A stretch of DNA of 18,393 bases. Source: CAYSHJ01 sp964589725. GTDB taxonomy: Bacteria > Planctomycetota > Planctomycetia > Planctomycetales > Planctomycetaceae. The stretch lies in NCBI GenBank assembly GCA_964589725.1, contig CAZPUJ010000502.1, forward strand, positions 1 through 18,393, read 5' to 3'. Each line of letters starts with the position of its first letter. Positions within the stretch are counted from its first letter, which is position 1. The notes under the pieces are model-generated. The model ran no database searches and had not been told where the DNA came from. It was given only the letters and a program-made list of their open reading frames with translations. This document shows, one piece after another, positions 1 to 7,789 of the stretch. The position numbers and the translations under genes are program-made.

Positions 1-36
1 CGGGCTTGCTGAATTAACCGATCAAAGTGGAGAGGC

Positions 37-1149
37 TCATAGTCCTTTGCTGATGATCAGCTTGAGCAAATCGCCGACGCGGTTGCTGTAGCCCCATTCG
101 TTGTCGTACCAACTCACGAGCTTAAAAAATCGCTTGTTCAGTTCGATCCCCGAACCCTTGTCGTAAATCGACGAGGCGTTGCAGTGGATGAAGTCGCTGC
201 TGACCACTTCGTCCTCGGTGTATTCGAGGATGCCCTTGAGATACGTCTCGCTGGCCTTCTTCATGGCGGCGGAGATTTCGGCGTAGCTGGTGTCCTTGCT
301 GGTCTTGAACGTCAGGTCGACGACCGAGACCGTCGGGGTCGGCACGCGGAAGGCCATGCCGGTCAGTTTGCCTTTCACTTCCGGACAGACCTTCGCGACG
401 GCGATCGCCGCTCCGGTTGTGCTCGGGATGATATTCAGAGCCGCCGTACGGCCACCTTTCCAATCCTTCTTGCTGGGACCATCGACTGTCTTCTGCGTCG
501 CCGTGTAGGAATGCACGGTCGTCATCAGACCTTCTTCGATGCCGAAACCCTCCTTCAGCAGCACATGCACCAGCGGCGCAAGGCAATTGGTCGTGCAGCT
601 CGCATTCGAGATAATATGGTGCAACTTTGGGTCGTACTTTTCGTGATTGACGCCCATCACGACCATGATGTCTTCGCCCTTAGCCGGGGCGGTGATGATG
701 ACCTTCTTCGCGCCGGCGGCGATGTGTCCCTTGGACTTCTCGGCTTCGGTGAATAGGCCGGTTGATTCGATGACGACGTCGACGCCCATCTGCCTCCACG
801 GCAACTCGGCCGGAGTCTTCGCGCTGACGACGAGTATCTCGGCGCCGTCCACAATCAGGATGTCAGGTTCCGGCTTCACCTCGAGAGCGTGGGAATCCTT
901 CTTGCGAGCTTCTTCCGTGGCTTTCTTGGCTTTCTCGATCGCTGCCTCTGAGATCCGAAAGTTGACTGATCCTTGAAACCGGCCCTGCGTCGAATCGTAC
1001 TTCACCAGGTACGCCAGATTGTCGGCCGGGACAATATCGCCGACCGCGACGACTTGGACTTCTTTACCGACCAACCCTTGCTCGACCATCGCCCGAAACA
1101 CCAGCCGACCGATGCGGCCAAACCCATTGATGGCAACTTTCACAGCCAT
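37..1149 (-). CDS. gap: Glyceraldehyde-3-phosphate dehydrogenase (phosphorylating, NAD-type)
   Basis: This enzyme converts glyceraldehyde-3-phosphate, NAD and phosphate to 1,3-bisphosphoglycerate in cytosolic glycolysis/gluconeogenesis. The 370-residue product has the Rossmann motif GFGRIGR (9-15), an Asp at 38 that fits NAD preference, the active-site signature SNASCTTNC with catalytic Cys185, the partner His213 in TTVHSYTAT, and a C-terminal SWYDNEWGYS. An ATG further upstream would add 21 residues, but the ATG at 1149 begins the conserved fold and has AAGGAG 8 nt before it, so I chose it. It is longer than the usual ~335 residues because of a Lys/Glu-rich insertion at about residues 66-96. 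The core resembles the E. coli GapA / trypanosomatid glycosomal branch from memory of those sequences. It appears to be transcribed alone. A palindrome (1246-1255) and a hairpin (1267-1286) lie upstream. Confidence 0.97.
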   Translation of the reverse strand: MAVKVAINGFGRIGRLVFRAMVEQGLVGKEVQVVAVGDIVPADNLAYLVKYDSTQGRFQGSVNFRISEAAIEKAKKATEEARKKDSHALEVKPEPDILIVDGAEILVVSAKTPAELPWRQMGVDVVIESTGLFTEAEKSKGHIAAGAKKVIITAPAKGEDIMVVMGVNHEKYDPKLHHIISNASCTTNCLAPLVHVLLKEGFGIEEGLMTTVHSYTATQKTVDGPSKKDWKGGRTAALNIIPSTTGAAIAVAKVCPEVKGKLTGMAFRVPTPTVSVVDLTFKTSKDTSYAEISAAMKKASETYLKGILEYTEDEVVSSDFIHCNASSIYDKGSGIELNKRFFKLVSWYDNEWGYSNRVGDLLKLIISKGL

Positions 1150-1245
1150 GTGCGCTTCTCCTTCGAGACTTGAAAAACGTGTCGAGGCAAGACAACCACA
1201 ACGACACGGCAATCACTCGCGGCTCAGACACCAGCCCTCGCGAGC

Positions 1246-1255
1246 GGACATGTCC
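1246..1255. promoter_or_regulatory. 10-bp palindrome upstream of gap
   Basis: A perfect palindrome GGACATGTCC lies 97 nt upstream of the gap start codon. Its 8-bp core GACATGTC recurs at 3799-3806 and 9947-9954, both also intergenic. It could be an operator for a dimeric regulator; this is inference only. Confidence 0.3.
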
Positions 1256-1266
1256 TGACACGAAAT

Positions 1267-1286
1267 GACCCGAGTCACCTCGGGTC
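1267..1286 (-). terminator. Hairpin between the membrane-anchored protein gene and gap
   Basis: A perfect 8-bp stem GACCCGAG/CTCGGGTC closes a 4-nt loop. It lies 93 nt beyond the stop of the upstream minus-strand gene (1379) and before gap, so it could end that transcript. The sequence following it on the minus strand is only weakly T-rich (ATTTCGT), so it is not a classic intrinsic terminator. Confidence 0.4.
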
Positions 1287-1378
1287 GGCTGGGGAGTCTA
1301 ATCGGCTCTTCATGACCCAGCAAGGATGTCTTTCGCAACGTGGTGGTCTGGTGGAAACTCCGCTTGCCGATCTTGACT

Positions 1379-2119
1379 TTAGGGCTTCAGTGCCTGGTCG
1401 ATCGCCTTTTCCAATTCGTCGGCGATGTTGACTTCGAACGGTTCATCCGGGACTCCGGCGGCGTCGGCGGTGTCGTTGGCCTTTTCGAGGAAGGTGTTCA
1501 GTTCGGCGTCGGTCAGGTGCTCTTTGATCTGTTGCTGGCCATCGGGGGTCGTGGTCGCAATCAACTTCACGAGTTCTTTCAACTCGTGTTCGGGAATCTT
1601 CTTCTCGAAGGCTCCTCGAGCGAAGCGTTGCACGGCTCGACGGCCGGCAGCTTTTTCCTCGTCGGTCAGGCCGGACGGCTTAAGATAATTCTCGTCGACG
1701 GCCATTACGATGCCGATCGGGAGCAACGGGCCTTTGGCGATCTGCTCCACCACACGGCGGGCCTGTTCCGTGCTGAGCCGGCCGGCTTTGAAGTCGTCCG
1801 CCAGGTCGTTGATTCGTTTGAGCACTCGAGCCTTGTCGGCGGCAGGCATCGAAGATTTCTTGACGGCCTCTTCGGCGACCTTCTTCGTGAGATCGGCCAT
1901 CAATCCTTTCCAACTCAGGGCGAGCCAAACGCCGCCCGCGAGCACAACCAGCAGCAACGCGCCCAGCACGCAGCCGCAACCCATGGCGAACGTGCGGCAG
2001 CCGGTCGGTTGCGGCGGCGCGTCCGGCGAGAAGCGGTCGTTGCTATCAGCACGGCGATCATCGTTCCGCTCGGAGAGGAAGTCATCGTCGTCGGTGCGGT
2101 CGTCGAAAGTGTTTGACAT
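1379..2119 (-). CDS. Membrane-anchored hypothetical protein with acidic N-terminus
   Basis: I do not recognise this 246-residue protein. It starts with an Asp/Arg-rich, probably disordered stretch (1-40). One transmembrane helix follows at about residues 47-70, with the Cys-containing entry MGCGC. The rest (70-246) is charged and helical, with Lys/Glu/Ala-rich stretches (for example AEEAVKKSS and an acidic C-terminus). This suggests a bitopic protein with a soluble helical domain beyond the membrane. An upstream in-frame start would add 31 residues of low-complexity sequence. The ATG at 2119 is preferred because the distinct acidic N-terminus begins there, although no strong Shine-Dalgarno is seen. 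The gene lies between the HEAT-repeat gene and gap on the same strand, with gaps of 144 and 229 nt, so an operon is uncertain. Confidence 0.8.
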   Translation of the reverse strand: MSNTFDDRTDDDDFLSERNDDRRADSNDRFSPDAPPQPTGCRTFAMGCGCVLGALLLVVLAGGVWLALSWKGLMADLTKKVAEEAVKKSSMPAADKARVLKRINDLADDFKAGRLSTEQARRVVEQIAKGPLLPIGIVMAVDENYLKPSGLTDEEKAAGRRAVQRFARGAFEKKIPEHELKELVKLIATTTPDGQQQIKEHLTDAELNTFLEKANDTADAAGVPDEPFEVNIADELEKAIDQALKP

Positions 2120-2263
2120 GAGTGATAAGTTGTGAGGTCCGACGTGACGTGTTTGAGGTCGGACGGAGTTGCGGTCGCCGACAGGTTCTTGCGACCCCTC
2201 TCTCGCGTCCACATCCTTGCTCCGACAGGGCGAGGGGATCGATCGATGAGACAGCGATGAGGC

Positions 2264-3592
2264 TTAGCGTTTTTCGGCTCCTCCGGGTTTCGTTTGGGAT
2301 TGCCACCAAAGGTGCCAGACTCGCTTGTCGTAGCCGAAATCTTCGTTGGTTAACTTGTGGAGAGCCTCCAGAACCTCGAGGTTTTGCACGAGCCGGCGGA
2401 CAGTCATGATCCGCGCGGCGGGTTGAGGACCGGAAGGATTGATAATGACTCCGTGCGGCAATTGACCGCTGAGAAGACCCTTTTCGATGTCAGGTGGAAG
2501 CAGTGGCGACGTGCCGCCCATCGAGCCGTTGCGGTTGAAGCCGAGATTGAACGTGTGCGGCACGGAGACCTTCATTTCGTGCGACGTAATCAGCGCGTTA
2601 ATCAGTGCGGGGACGGCCTGTCGCAGCCCCGCGTGCCCGAGCAGCACGGCCGCGCGGCGGATGATGACATTCGAGCGGTCTCGCAAGGCTTGCTCGAAAA
2701 TCGGTTCGGCGGTGGCTCGCTGTTCTTCGGACAGCGATTGGAACGCGCTGTCCTGCAGCGTGTAGTCCACATCGGCCAGCGCGACGCGAGCCAACGCGGG
2801 GACCGGAGCCTGTCCACTGATTTGCGACAGCGTCTGTATGCCGAAGCGACGAACATCGACACGGTTGTCACTCAGCAGAAAATCGACAATCGCCGGAACA
2901 GCATCGGGGTCGCGCAATTCGCGAAATTTCACCACCGCATCCGCGCTCTTGCTGGGATCCTGGCCGATCAACCAGCCGACCCACAAACGGATCCGTGGCC
3001 GCCAATCGTTTTGTTCCTGCCTCCGGGACTCGCCCGTTGCGAGCAGATCGCGCTCCAAAGTTGTGACGATACGTCCGCGATAACGCACGAAACCTTGAGC
3101 CAACAGTTCGGCATCAGCTTCCTCCGGACTGATCCAGCGGTTGCTTTGCAGCTTGTGTCCCAAAGCGAGACGTGCCGGCTTGTGCTCGGGGTTCAGTTCC
3201 AGGATTCGTCGCAGTTGCTCGTTACGCGGCTCGACCAGTCTGTTCTGCCGGCACCACTCGGCGAGCTGCCACCGTGCGTCGACTGTGTCGGCCAGATGAC
3301 GAGCTTGCGATTCGTACTCCTCGACCATCCGAGGGCGCTTGCTGACGAACGCCACTTGGTCCGCCGCGACGGCGATCTCCGTGCCGAGCGGTGTTTCGGT
3401 GACAAACTCTGTGTCCGGAGCGGCCGGCTCTGTCGCAACGGCTTTGACAACGCCCCGGATTTCGCCGCCGTTCTTCAGCTTGACGACGTCGGCGTCGGCG
3501 ATGTTCACACTCAGCAAACTCGCAGCGACGACGACCCAGTCGCCCCAGCCTCGAGGCCACCGCGTTTTCGTGATCCGTGTCGTGCGGGACAT
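2264..3592 (-). CDS. Exported HEAT-repeat protein with TPR-like segment
   Basis: This 442-residue protein has an N-terminal signal peptide: Arg/Lys-rich residues 1-16, a hydrophobic core at about 18-32, and a likely cleavage after ADA near residue 34. The mature start has a small beta-rich motif (DVVKLKNGGEIRG) often seen at the start of secreted planctomycete proteins. Residues about 100-150 look like a tetratricopeptide-type helical pair ending in LELNPEHKPARLALG. Residues about 220-335 contain HEAT-like alpha-helical repeats (for example AVPAIVDFLL and IIRRAAVLLGHAG). A Gly/Pro/Asn-rich stretch precedes the final helix. HEAT repeats usually serve protein-protein contacts; no catalytic motif is visible. 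AAAGAGC upstream of the ATG at 3592 is a modest ribosome binding site. It is divergent from the PQQ-propeller gene, so the two may share a regulatory region and an envelope role. Partners are unknown. Confidence 0.85.
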   Translation of the reverse strand: MSRTTRITKTRWPRGWGDWVVVAASLLSVNIADADVVKLKNGGEIRGVVKAVATEPAAPDTEFVTETPLGTEIAVAADQVAFVSKRPRMVEEYESQARHLADTVDARWQLAEWCRQNRLVEPRNEQLRRILELNPEHKPARLALGHKLQSNRWISPEEADAELLAQGFVRYRGRIVTTLERDLLATGESRRQEQNDWRPRIRLWVGWLIGQDPSKSADAVVKFRELRDPDAVPAIVDFLLSDNRVDVRRFGIQTLSQISGQAPVPALARVALADVDYTLQDSAFQSLSEEQRATAEPIFEQALRDRSNVIIRRAAVLLGHAGLRQAVPALINALITSHEMKVSVPHTFNLGFNRNGSMGGTSPLLPPDIEKGLLSGQLPHGVIINPSGPQPAARIMTVRRLVQNLEVLEALHKLTNEDFGYDKRVWHLWWQSQTKPGGAEKR

Positions 3593-3917
3593 GTGAGGCT
3601 CTTTAATCTCTTTAGAAATTCTTGGCTTGGCCCGGAAAACTTGCGAGCGTCCGGGCGCGGCGGGATTATCGTATCCGTTGTGACGATCCGGTCGACAGCA
3701 AAGATTCGGCGAATTTCGCGAAGGCTTGATCGAGCACCGGCGGGGCGGGCAATCTGCTTGTTGCGTACTGTCGGCAGTCCGGAGCGATTTTCGGGAACGA
3801 CATGTCTGGCCGGTTCGCGATTTTTACCGCTCGCCGAATCGAGCGGTTAGACTTTCATGCCAACGGTGAGGTTCGTCGCGCCGAGGTTTTTTTCTGCCCA
3901 TGGCCGTGAGGTGTCCC
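3593..3917. other. Intergenic region between divergent exported-protein genes
   Basis: This 325-nt stretch separates the start codons of the HEAT-repeat gene (minus) and the PQQ-propeller gene (plus), so promoters for both should lie here. I see no convincing -35/-10 pair and no small gene. It holds one copy of the palindrome GACATGTC (3799-3806) and a run of seven T (3889-3895) shortly before the propeller gene. Confidence 0.6.
3799..3806. promoter_or_regulatory. GACATGTC palindrome in divergent intergenic region
   Basis: This perfect 8-bp palindrome lies about 112 nt before the PQQ-propeller start and about 207 nt before the HEAT gene start. The same 8-mer sits upstream of gap and of the STAS gene. 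It may be a shared operator, but this rests only on recurrence and position. Confidence 0.25.
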
Positions 3918-5219
3918 ATGACTCCGATCCGGAAGATCTACCTGTCTTGTTTGGCCTTAAGTGCGAGTTGGGGTTTGTGGCAAAGTCCAGTTCAGGCGCA
4001 GTCCGTTTCGGCCAGCGTTGCCGCCGAATTTCCGACCGCACGCCTGTTGAGCCGCTACGGCCTGGAGCAGGCTTGGTGGGGGCATGCGACATTGAATCCC
4101 AAGCGGGACAAGATGAAGTTCTTGGTCGTTGACGAAGAAAACGTCTACGCCCAGTCGACCAACGGAGTCATCACCGCATTCGACGCCGACAGCGGCAAGC
4201 GTTTGTGGTCGGTGCAATTGGGCTATCGCGACGAGCCGATTTTTCCCGCCGTCAGCAATAACCAGCACCTGCTGGCGGTAAACGGCATGACGTTGTACTG
4301 CCTGGCGCGATTCAGCGGTGAAGTGGTGTGGGAACTCAAGCTGCCGGCGATGCCGTCCGCCAGTCCCGCGACGGACGACCAAAGCATTTATATTGGCACG
4401 CTCGACGGCAGTGTCTACGCATTCGACCTGCGAAAGATCGATCAACTGTATCGCAAGCGACTGTTGCCGCAGTGGTCGTATGAATCGACTCGCTGGCGCT
4501 ATCGCACCAGTAAAGAGATCAGTACGCAGCCGCACTCGAGCGGCCGGCTGGTCAACTTCGCCAGCCGCGATGGATCGCTGTACGCGGTCAGTACCACCGA
4601 ACGCAAACTGACCTGGCAGTTCGAAACCAACGCTCCGATCTCCGCCGAGGTCGCGGCCACGGAAACCTCTTTGATCCTCGCGTCCGAAGACAACTTCGTC
4701 TATTGCCTGAATCGAGAGAACGGTTTGGTGAAGTGGGAGTTCGCTTCGGGTTTTCCCATTCGCAGGGCTCCGCGGGTGATCAACGACGACCTCTATGTGC
4801 TGCCGGACCGCGGAGGCTTGTTCAATTTGTCGATCGGGTCGGGAATCGAGAAATGGTCGCGGCCGGGTGTCTCGGACTTTCTCGCCGCGAGCAAAACGCG
4901 ACTGTTCATGGCAGACCCGACCGGCAACGTCGTGATTCTGCAACGCAGCGACGGACGGATTTTGGGATCGTTGCCGATGCGCGCGTTCAACGTCCGGTTC
5001 GAGAACGATCGCACGGATCGACTCTTCCTGGCCACGACGACTGGCTTGATCGTTTGCCTGCGAGAGAAAGGTGCCGAGTTCGCGACATACCACAGATTTC
5101 CCGATCGTTCGCCACTTGTTCCGGAAATCGAGCCAGACGAGGAACCATCCGGCGACCCCAAAGAGATGCCCGATGCCATGCCGGCTGAGCCGAAGGAAAA
5201 TGCGGAGGCGAATCAATAG
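3918..5219 (+). CDS. Exported PQQ-like beta-propeller repeat protein
   Basis: This 433-residue product begins with a signal peptide (basic MTPIRK, a hydrophobic core at about 7-24, a likely cleavage near VQAQ at residue 28). The remainder consists of repeats of the PQQ/WD-like beta-propeller type, recognised by alternating strands and signatures such as ITAFDADSGKRLWSV, LDGSVYAFDLRK, DGSLYAVSTTERKLTWQFE and YCLNRENGLVKWEF. A Pro/Glu-rich tail (about 400-433) ends it. Related propellers include BamB, which acts in outer-membrane protein assembly, and PQQ-dependent dehydrogenases. No dehydrogenase active site or haem motif is seen, so a scaffold or BamB-like envelope role is more likely than an enzyme. 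The ATG at 3918 is preferred over one at 3900 because GAGGTG precedes it at good spacing and the signal peptide starts cleanly there. It converges on the coiled-coil gene. Confidence 0.88.
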   Translation: MTPIRKIYLSCLALSASWGLWQSPVQAQSVSASVAAEFPTARLLSRYGLEQAWWGHATLNPKRDKMKFLVVDEENVYAQSTNGVITAFDADSGKRLWSVQLGYRDEPIFPAVSNNQHLLAVNGMTLYCLARFSGEVVWELKLPAMPSASPATDDQSIYIGTLDGSVYAFDLRKIDQLYRKRLLPQWSYESTRWRYRTSKEISTQPHSSGRLVNFASRDGSLYAVSTTERKLTWQFETNAPISAEVAATETSLILASEDNFVYCLNRENGLVKWEFASGFPIRRAPRVINDDLYVLPDRGGLFNLSIGSGIEKWSRPGVSDFLAASKTRLFMADPTGNVVILQRSDGRILGSLPMRAFNVRFENDRTDRLFLATTTGLIVCLREKGAEFATYHRFPDRSPLVPEIEPDEEPSGDPKEMPDAMPAEPKENAEANQ

Positions 5220-5241
5220 GGCGAACGGCAAATGAAAACCT

Positions 5242-5297
5242 ACCGGTAGCCGACGTCGCCAGACTTCGGGCTTGAACTCTGCCGAGTTCAGCTACGG
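5242..5297. terminator. Hairpin repeat between convergent genes
   Basis: The 181-nt gap between two convergent genes holds a foldable segment. A 6-bp perfect stem GAACTC/GAGTTC (5274-5279 and 5284-5289) closes a TGCC loop, and outer arms GTAGC/GCTAC flank it. The sequence resembles a dispersed repeat I associate with planctomycete genomes, from memory and not checked. It could act as a bidirectional terminator. There is no long T-run on either side. Confidence 0.45.
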
Positions 5298-5400
5298 GGA
5301 ATTCAGTCTTGCTATTCGCCTGGGAGTGGTGTTGTCAAAAGCCGGGCTTCTGCGAAGGAGCCGGTATGTTATGTGAGTGGACGCAACACGTCGACTTTTG

Positions 5401-7464
5401 TCATGCCGCTTTCGCGTTTGGACAAAACGGCACTGACGCGGGTTGGCTGTTTCGCGTGGCGTCCAGTTCCAGTTCCGCGACTTGATCGAGCAGCGCGCGG
5501 ATGATCCGTTCGGCTTCGAGCTTTTCTTCCAGCCACTGCGTGCGTGCAGACCGCCACTGCGATTCGCGCTTCTCCCATTCGTCGGTTTCCGCCTTGAGTC
5601 GCCGCTCGCTCATCCGCACTTGTTCCTCGCGCATCGTGAGCGCCGCCGGCGCCTGCTCGCGATCGGCTCGCAGTTGATCATGTTGACGGCGCACGTGGTC
5701 TTGGTACTGCAAGCGTTCGAGTTGCAGTTCTTGGCGTTCCGTCGCGATCTCTTCGCGCATCCGCCGAAAGTGTTCGGCGATAGCTGCCCGACCCGCCTCG
5801 ATGCGCCGCCGCGCCGTCTCCGGATCGACAGCCGGCAAAAGCTCGGTCCAAACTTCTTCCATCGCCAAACGTGCTTCCAACGCCAGTCGGTTGGATTGCT
5901 CCATCTCCGTTCGCATGATTTCCAGCCGTTGCCGCTGGGCTTCCAGTTTCTCCGACTCGCGGCCACGCTGTTCTTGTTGCTGATGGCACATCGCCTGCTC
6001 AGTCAGTCGTTGCTGCTCCCAGTCCGCGCGATCTCGTTCCAGTCGACGTTGCCCGACCGCGACGTCGTTCGCGCGATGGGCGAGCAATCGCCGCGCCGTC
6101 TCCGCCTCACGATCGATGGCCCGCTCGCGTTCGTCGAGCCGATGCCGGAAACGTCGCAATTGAGGCTCACGAAGTTCGAGGTCTTCCTGCCGCCGCGCGA
6201 TCTCTGACTGCGCGGCCTGCCAAGAACGCGCGACTTCCTGCTGAGCCGCTCCGATCTCGCGCTGCCGATCACCCAATTGGGCCTGCTCGGCCGCTCGTAA
6301 TCGCTCCCACTCGGCCTTGGATTGCTCGACGGCGATGTATTCGGCCTTCATTTGTTGCGCGTGGTCGTCTCGCAATCGTCGCGAGTCGATCGCGAGCTGT
6401 TTGCGCTGTTGCTGCAAATCAGCGAGCGATGTCTGCAGGTATCCATCATGAGCTTCTCGGTCGCGCTGCAACACCGCCCGCTCGGCGTCACGCGCGGTCG
6501 CGAACTCTTCCCGCTCACGGACGAACTGCCGCTTCTCCTCGTCGAGGTCCGTCGCCCATTGCGTGCGCAACTGCTGACGCTCGGATTCCCAATTGAACTG
6601 CAAACGCCGCAACGCCTCATCGTGTTCACGCAGCAGTTGTTGCCGTTGCTGTTCCAACTGACGCCGAGTCGCGTCGAGGTCCGTCTGTTGCTGCCGCCGC
6701 TGGTCGGAACAATCAGTCTGCAGCTTGCGGAGCGCTTCCTCTTGGATCCGTTTATTTTCTTCGAGCTGTTCGCGATCGCGAGCTTGTTGCACGGTCCACG
6801 CGTCGCGCTGCTGACGAAACTGTTCGATCTCGCCGTCCAACTCCCAAGCGTATTCTTTGCGGAGTCGCTGTCTCTCTTGATCGATTTCCGTACGCACGCT
6901 CTCCAGGATGGCGTTCTGTTCGCGTTGCAATCGTTCCCGTTCGGCGGCCAATTGCTTGCGCTCGGTATCCGCTAGAGCTTGTGAGTGCTGCATCGCGGCT
7001 CGGTCGACGTCCAGTTGACCTTGCAGTTGCTGCTTCAGCGACGAGCGTTGTTGCTCCAGCGACTCGTGGGCCTCCGCCAACTCACGTTCGCGCAGCTTCA
7101 GTTCGGCGAGAAGTTGTTCGGTGGCTCGGAACCGTTCGGCGAAATCCCGTTCCCGCTGCTCGAGTTGTTCAGACCTCAGCCTTGATTCTTCTTGCTCCAG
7201 TGCGCGGAATCGCAACGCGCGCTGCTCACGATCGAATTGCACGAGCTGTTCGTTAAGATTTCGCTCGCGACGTTCCAGCTCGGCGACCTGGGCTCGCAAG
7301 TTGTCCTGAATCGTCTGCACGAACATATCGACCTGAGCACGTGGGCCTGCCACGTTCTCTCCGGTCGGAAGTCCAGGCCGCCGAAGTGCGAGCAAATCGT
7401 CCAAGGCGACCGCGGATGTGACATCGGTGTCCGAAGCCGCATGATGGTTGCGAAGATCGCTCAT
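5401..7464 (-). CDS. Large coiled-coil protein, function unknown
   Basis: This 687-residue protein is almost entirely predicted coiled coil. After a short N-terminal segment (1-42), residues about 43-665 are a dense Glu/Gln/Arg/Leu heptad-like sequence with very few prolines (for example AELERRERNL, QQRKQLAIDSRRL, EWERLRAAEQ). The short C-terminal tail (SQPASVPFCPNAKAA) is not helical. There is no signal peptide and no membrane segment, so it is probably cytoplasmic. Such proteins can be scaffolds, filament-formers or SMC-like rods, but no ATPase head is present. The start at 7464 is chosen over one 18 codons upstream because AAGGA precedes it at about 9 nt and the upstream residues are not conserved-looking. 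Its 5' end faces the 276-residue gene at 7790, so the two are divergent across 325 nt. Function cannot be assigned from sequence alone. Confidence 0.88.
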   Translation of the reverse strand: MSDLRNHHAASDTDVTSAVALDDLLALRRPGLPTGENVAGPRAQVDMFVQTIQDNLRAQVAELERRERNLNEQLVQFDREQRALRFRALEQEESRLRSEQLEQRERDFAERFRATEQLLAELKLRERELAEAHESLEQQRSSLKQQLQGQLDVDRAAMQHSQALADTERKQLAAERERLQREQNAILESVRTEIDQERQRLRKEYAWELDGEIEQFRQQRDAWTVQQARDREQLEENKRIQEEALRKLQTDCSDQRRQQQTDLDATRRQLEQQRQQLLREHDEALRRLQFNWESERQQLRTQWATDLDEEKRQFVREREEFATARDAERAVLQRDREAHDGYLQTSLADLQQQRKQLAIDSRRLRDDHAQQMKAEYIAVEQSKAEWERLRAAEQAQLGDRQREIGAAQQEVARSWQAAQSEIARRQEDLELREPQLRRFRHRLDERERAIDREAETARRLLAHRANDVAVGQRRLERDRADWEQQRLTEQAMCHQQQEQRGRESEKLEAQRQRLEIMRTEMEQSNRLALEARLAMEEVWTELLPAVDPETARRRIEAGRAAIAEHFRRMREEIATERQELQLERLQYQDHVRRQHDQLRADREQAPAALTMREEQVRMSERRLKAETDEWEKRESQWRSARTQWLEEKLEAERIIRALLDQVAELELDATRNSQPASVPFCPNAKAA

Positions 7465-7789
7465 TCCGGGAGTCCTTTCCTCGGAGAGCCGTGAAAAAAA
7501 CTGGCTCGCCCCGCGCACGGCGTGGCGAACTTGAGGTCGAGCTGCAAAGGGGCGAGATTATGGGAGTCTGGCGAAAACGTGTCAATGTACGTGGTACGCG
7601 TTTTCCAGGATGCTCCGCCGTGGCGGAATGATTGAGAATTGCCAATTACCAATTTTCAATTTTCGTGGGACGCCGATACGATGCCGCGTCCGTCGCGGGA
7701 GGGCGGATAAGAACAGGATTGAGATAGTTCTCACGGGTGCATGGAGGTCACCACCGATTGGAGTCACAGACCGTTGGGACCAGAGTGCC
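7465..7789. other. Divergent intergenic region rich in small repeats
   Basis: This 325-nt stretch separates two divergent genes and must hold their promoters, although I cannot pick clear -35/-10 boxes. It contains an inverted repeat GAAAACG/CGTTTTC (7573-7579 and 7599-7605), a tight hairpin TCCGCC-GT-GGCGGA (7614-7627), and an AT-rich block of AATT-containing heptamers (7636-7665). An open frame extending through it upstream of 7790 reads into repeat sequence and is not believed to be coding. Confidence 0.6.
7573..7673. repeat. Composite repeat: two hairpins plus 7-nt periodic AATT block
   Basis: From left to right there is a 7-bp inverted repeat around a 19-nt loop, then a perfect 6-bp hairpin with a 2-nt loop at 7614-7627. 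AATT units then start every 7 nt (GAATT 7636, CAATT 7643, 7650 and 7657). The right end, TTCAATTTTCG followed by TGGGACGC (7655-7673), recurs with one base missing at 17525-17542 inside the helicase gene, so this looks like a dispersed repeat rather than a private regulatory site. Confidence 0.55.

Noticed and set aside
2357..3850. A long plus-strand open frame (497 codons) opposite the HEAT-repeat gene
   Set aside because: The minus strand has a clean signal peptide and HEAT pattern with a proper start; the opposite frame is Arg/Asp/Gln-rich, resembles no family and is typical of the shadow of a GC-rich gene.
3957..5231. A long minus-strand open frame opposite the PQQ-propeller gene
   Set aside because: The plus frame has a signal peptide and clear propeller repeats; the antisense product is low-complexity Arg/Gln-rich sequence with no motif.
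7636..7665. The AATT heptamers as plasmid-type iterons or a CRISPR-like array
   Set aside because: Units are only 7 nt, there are no spacers, and there is no replication initiator or cas gene nearby.
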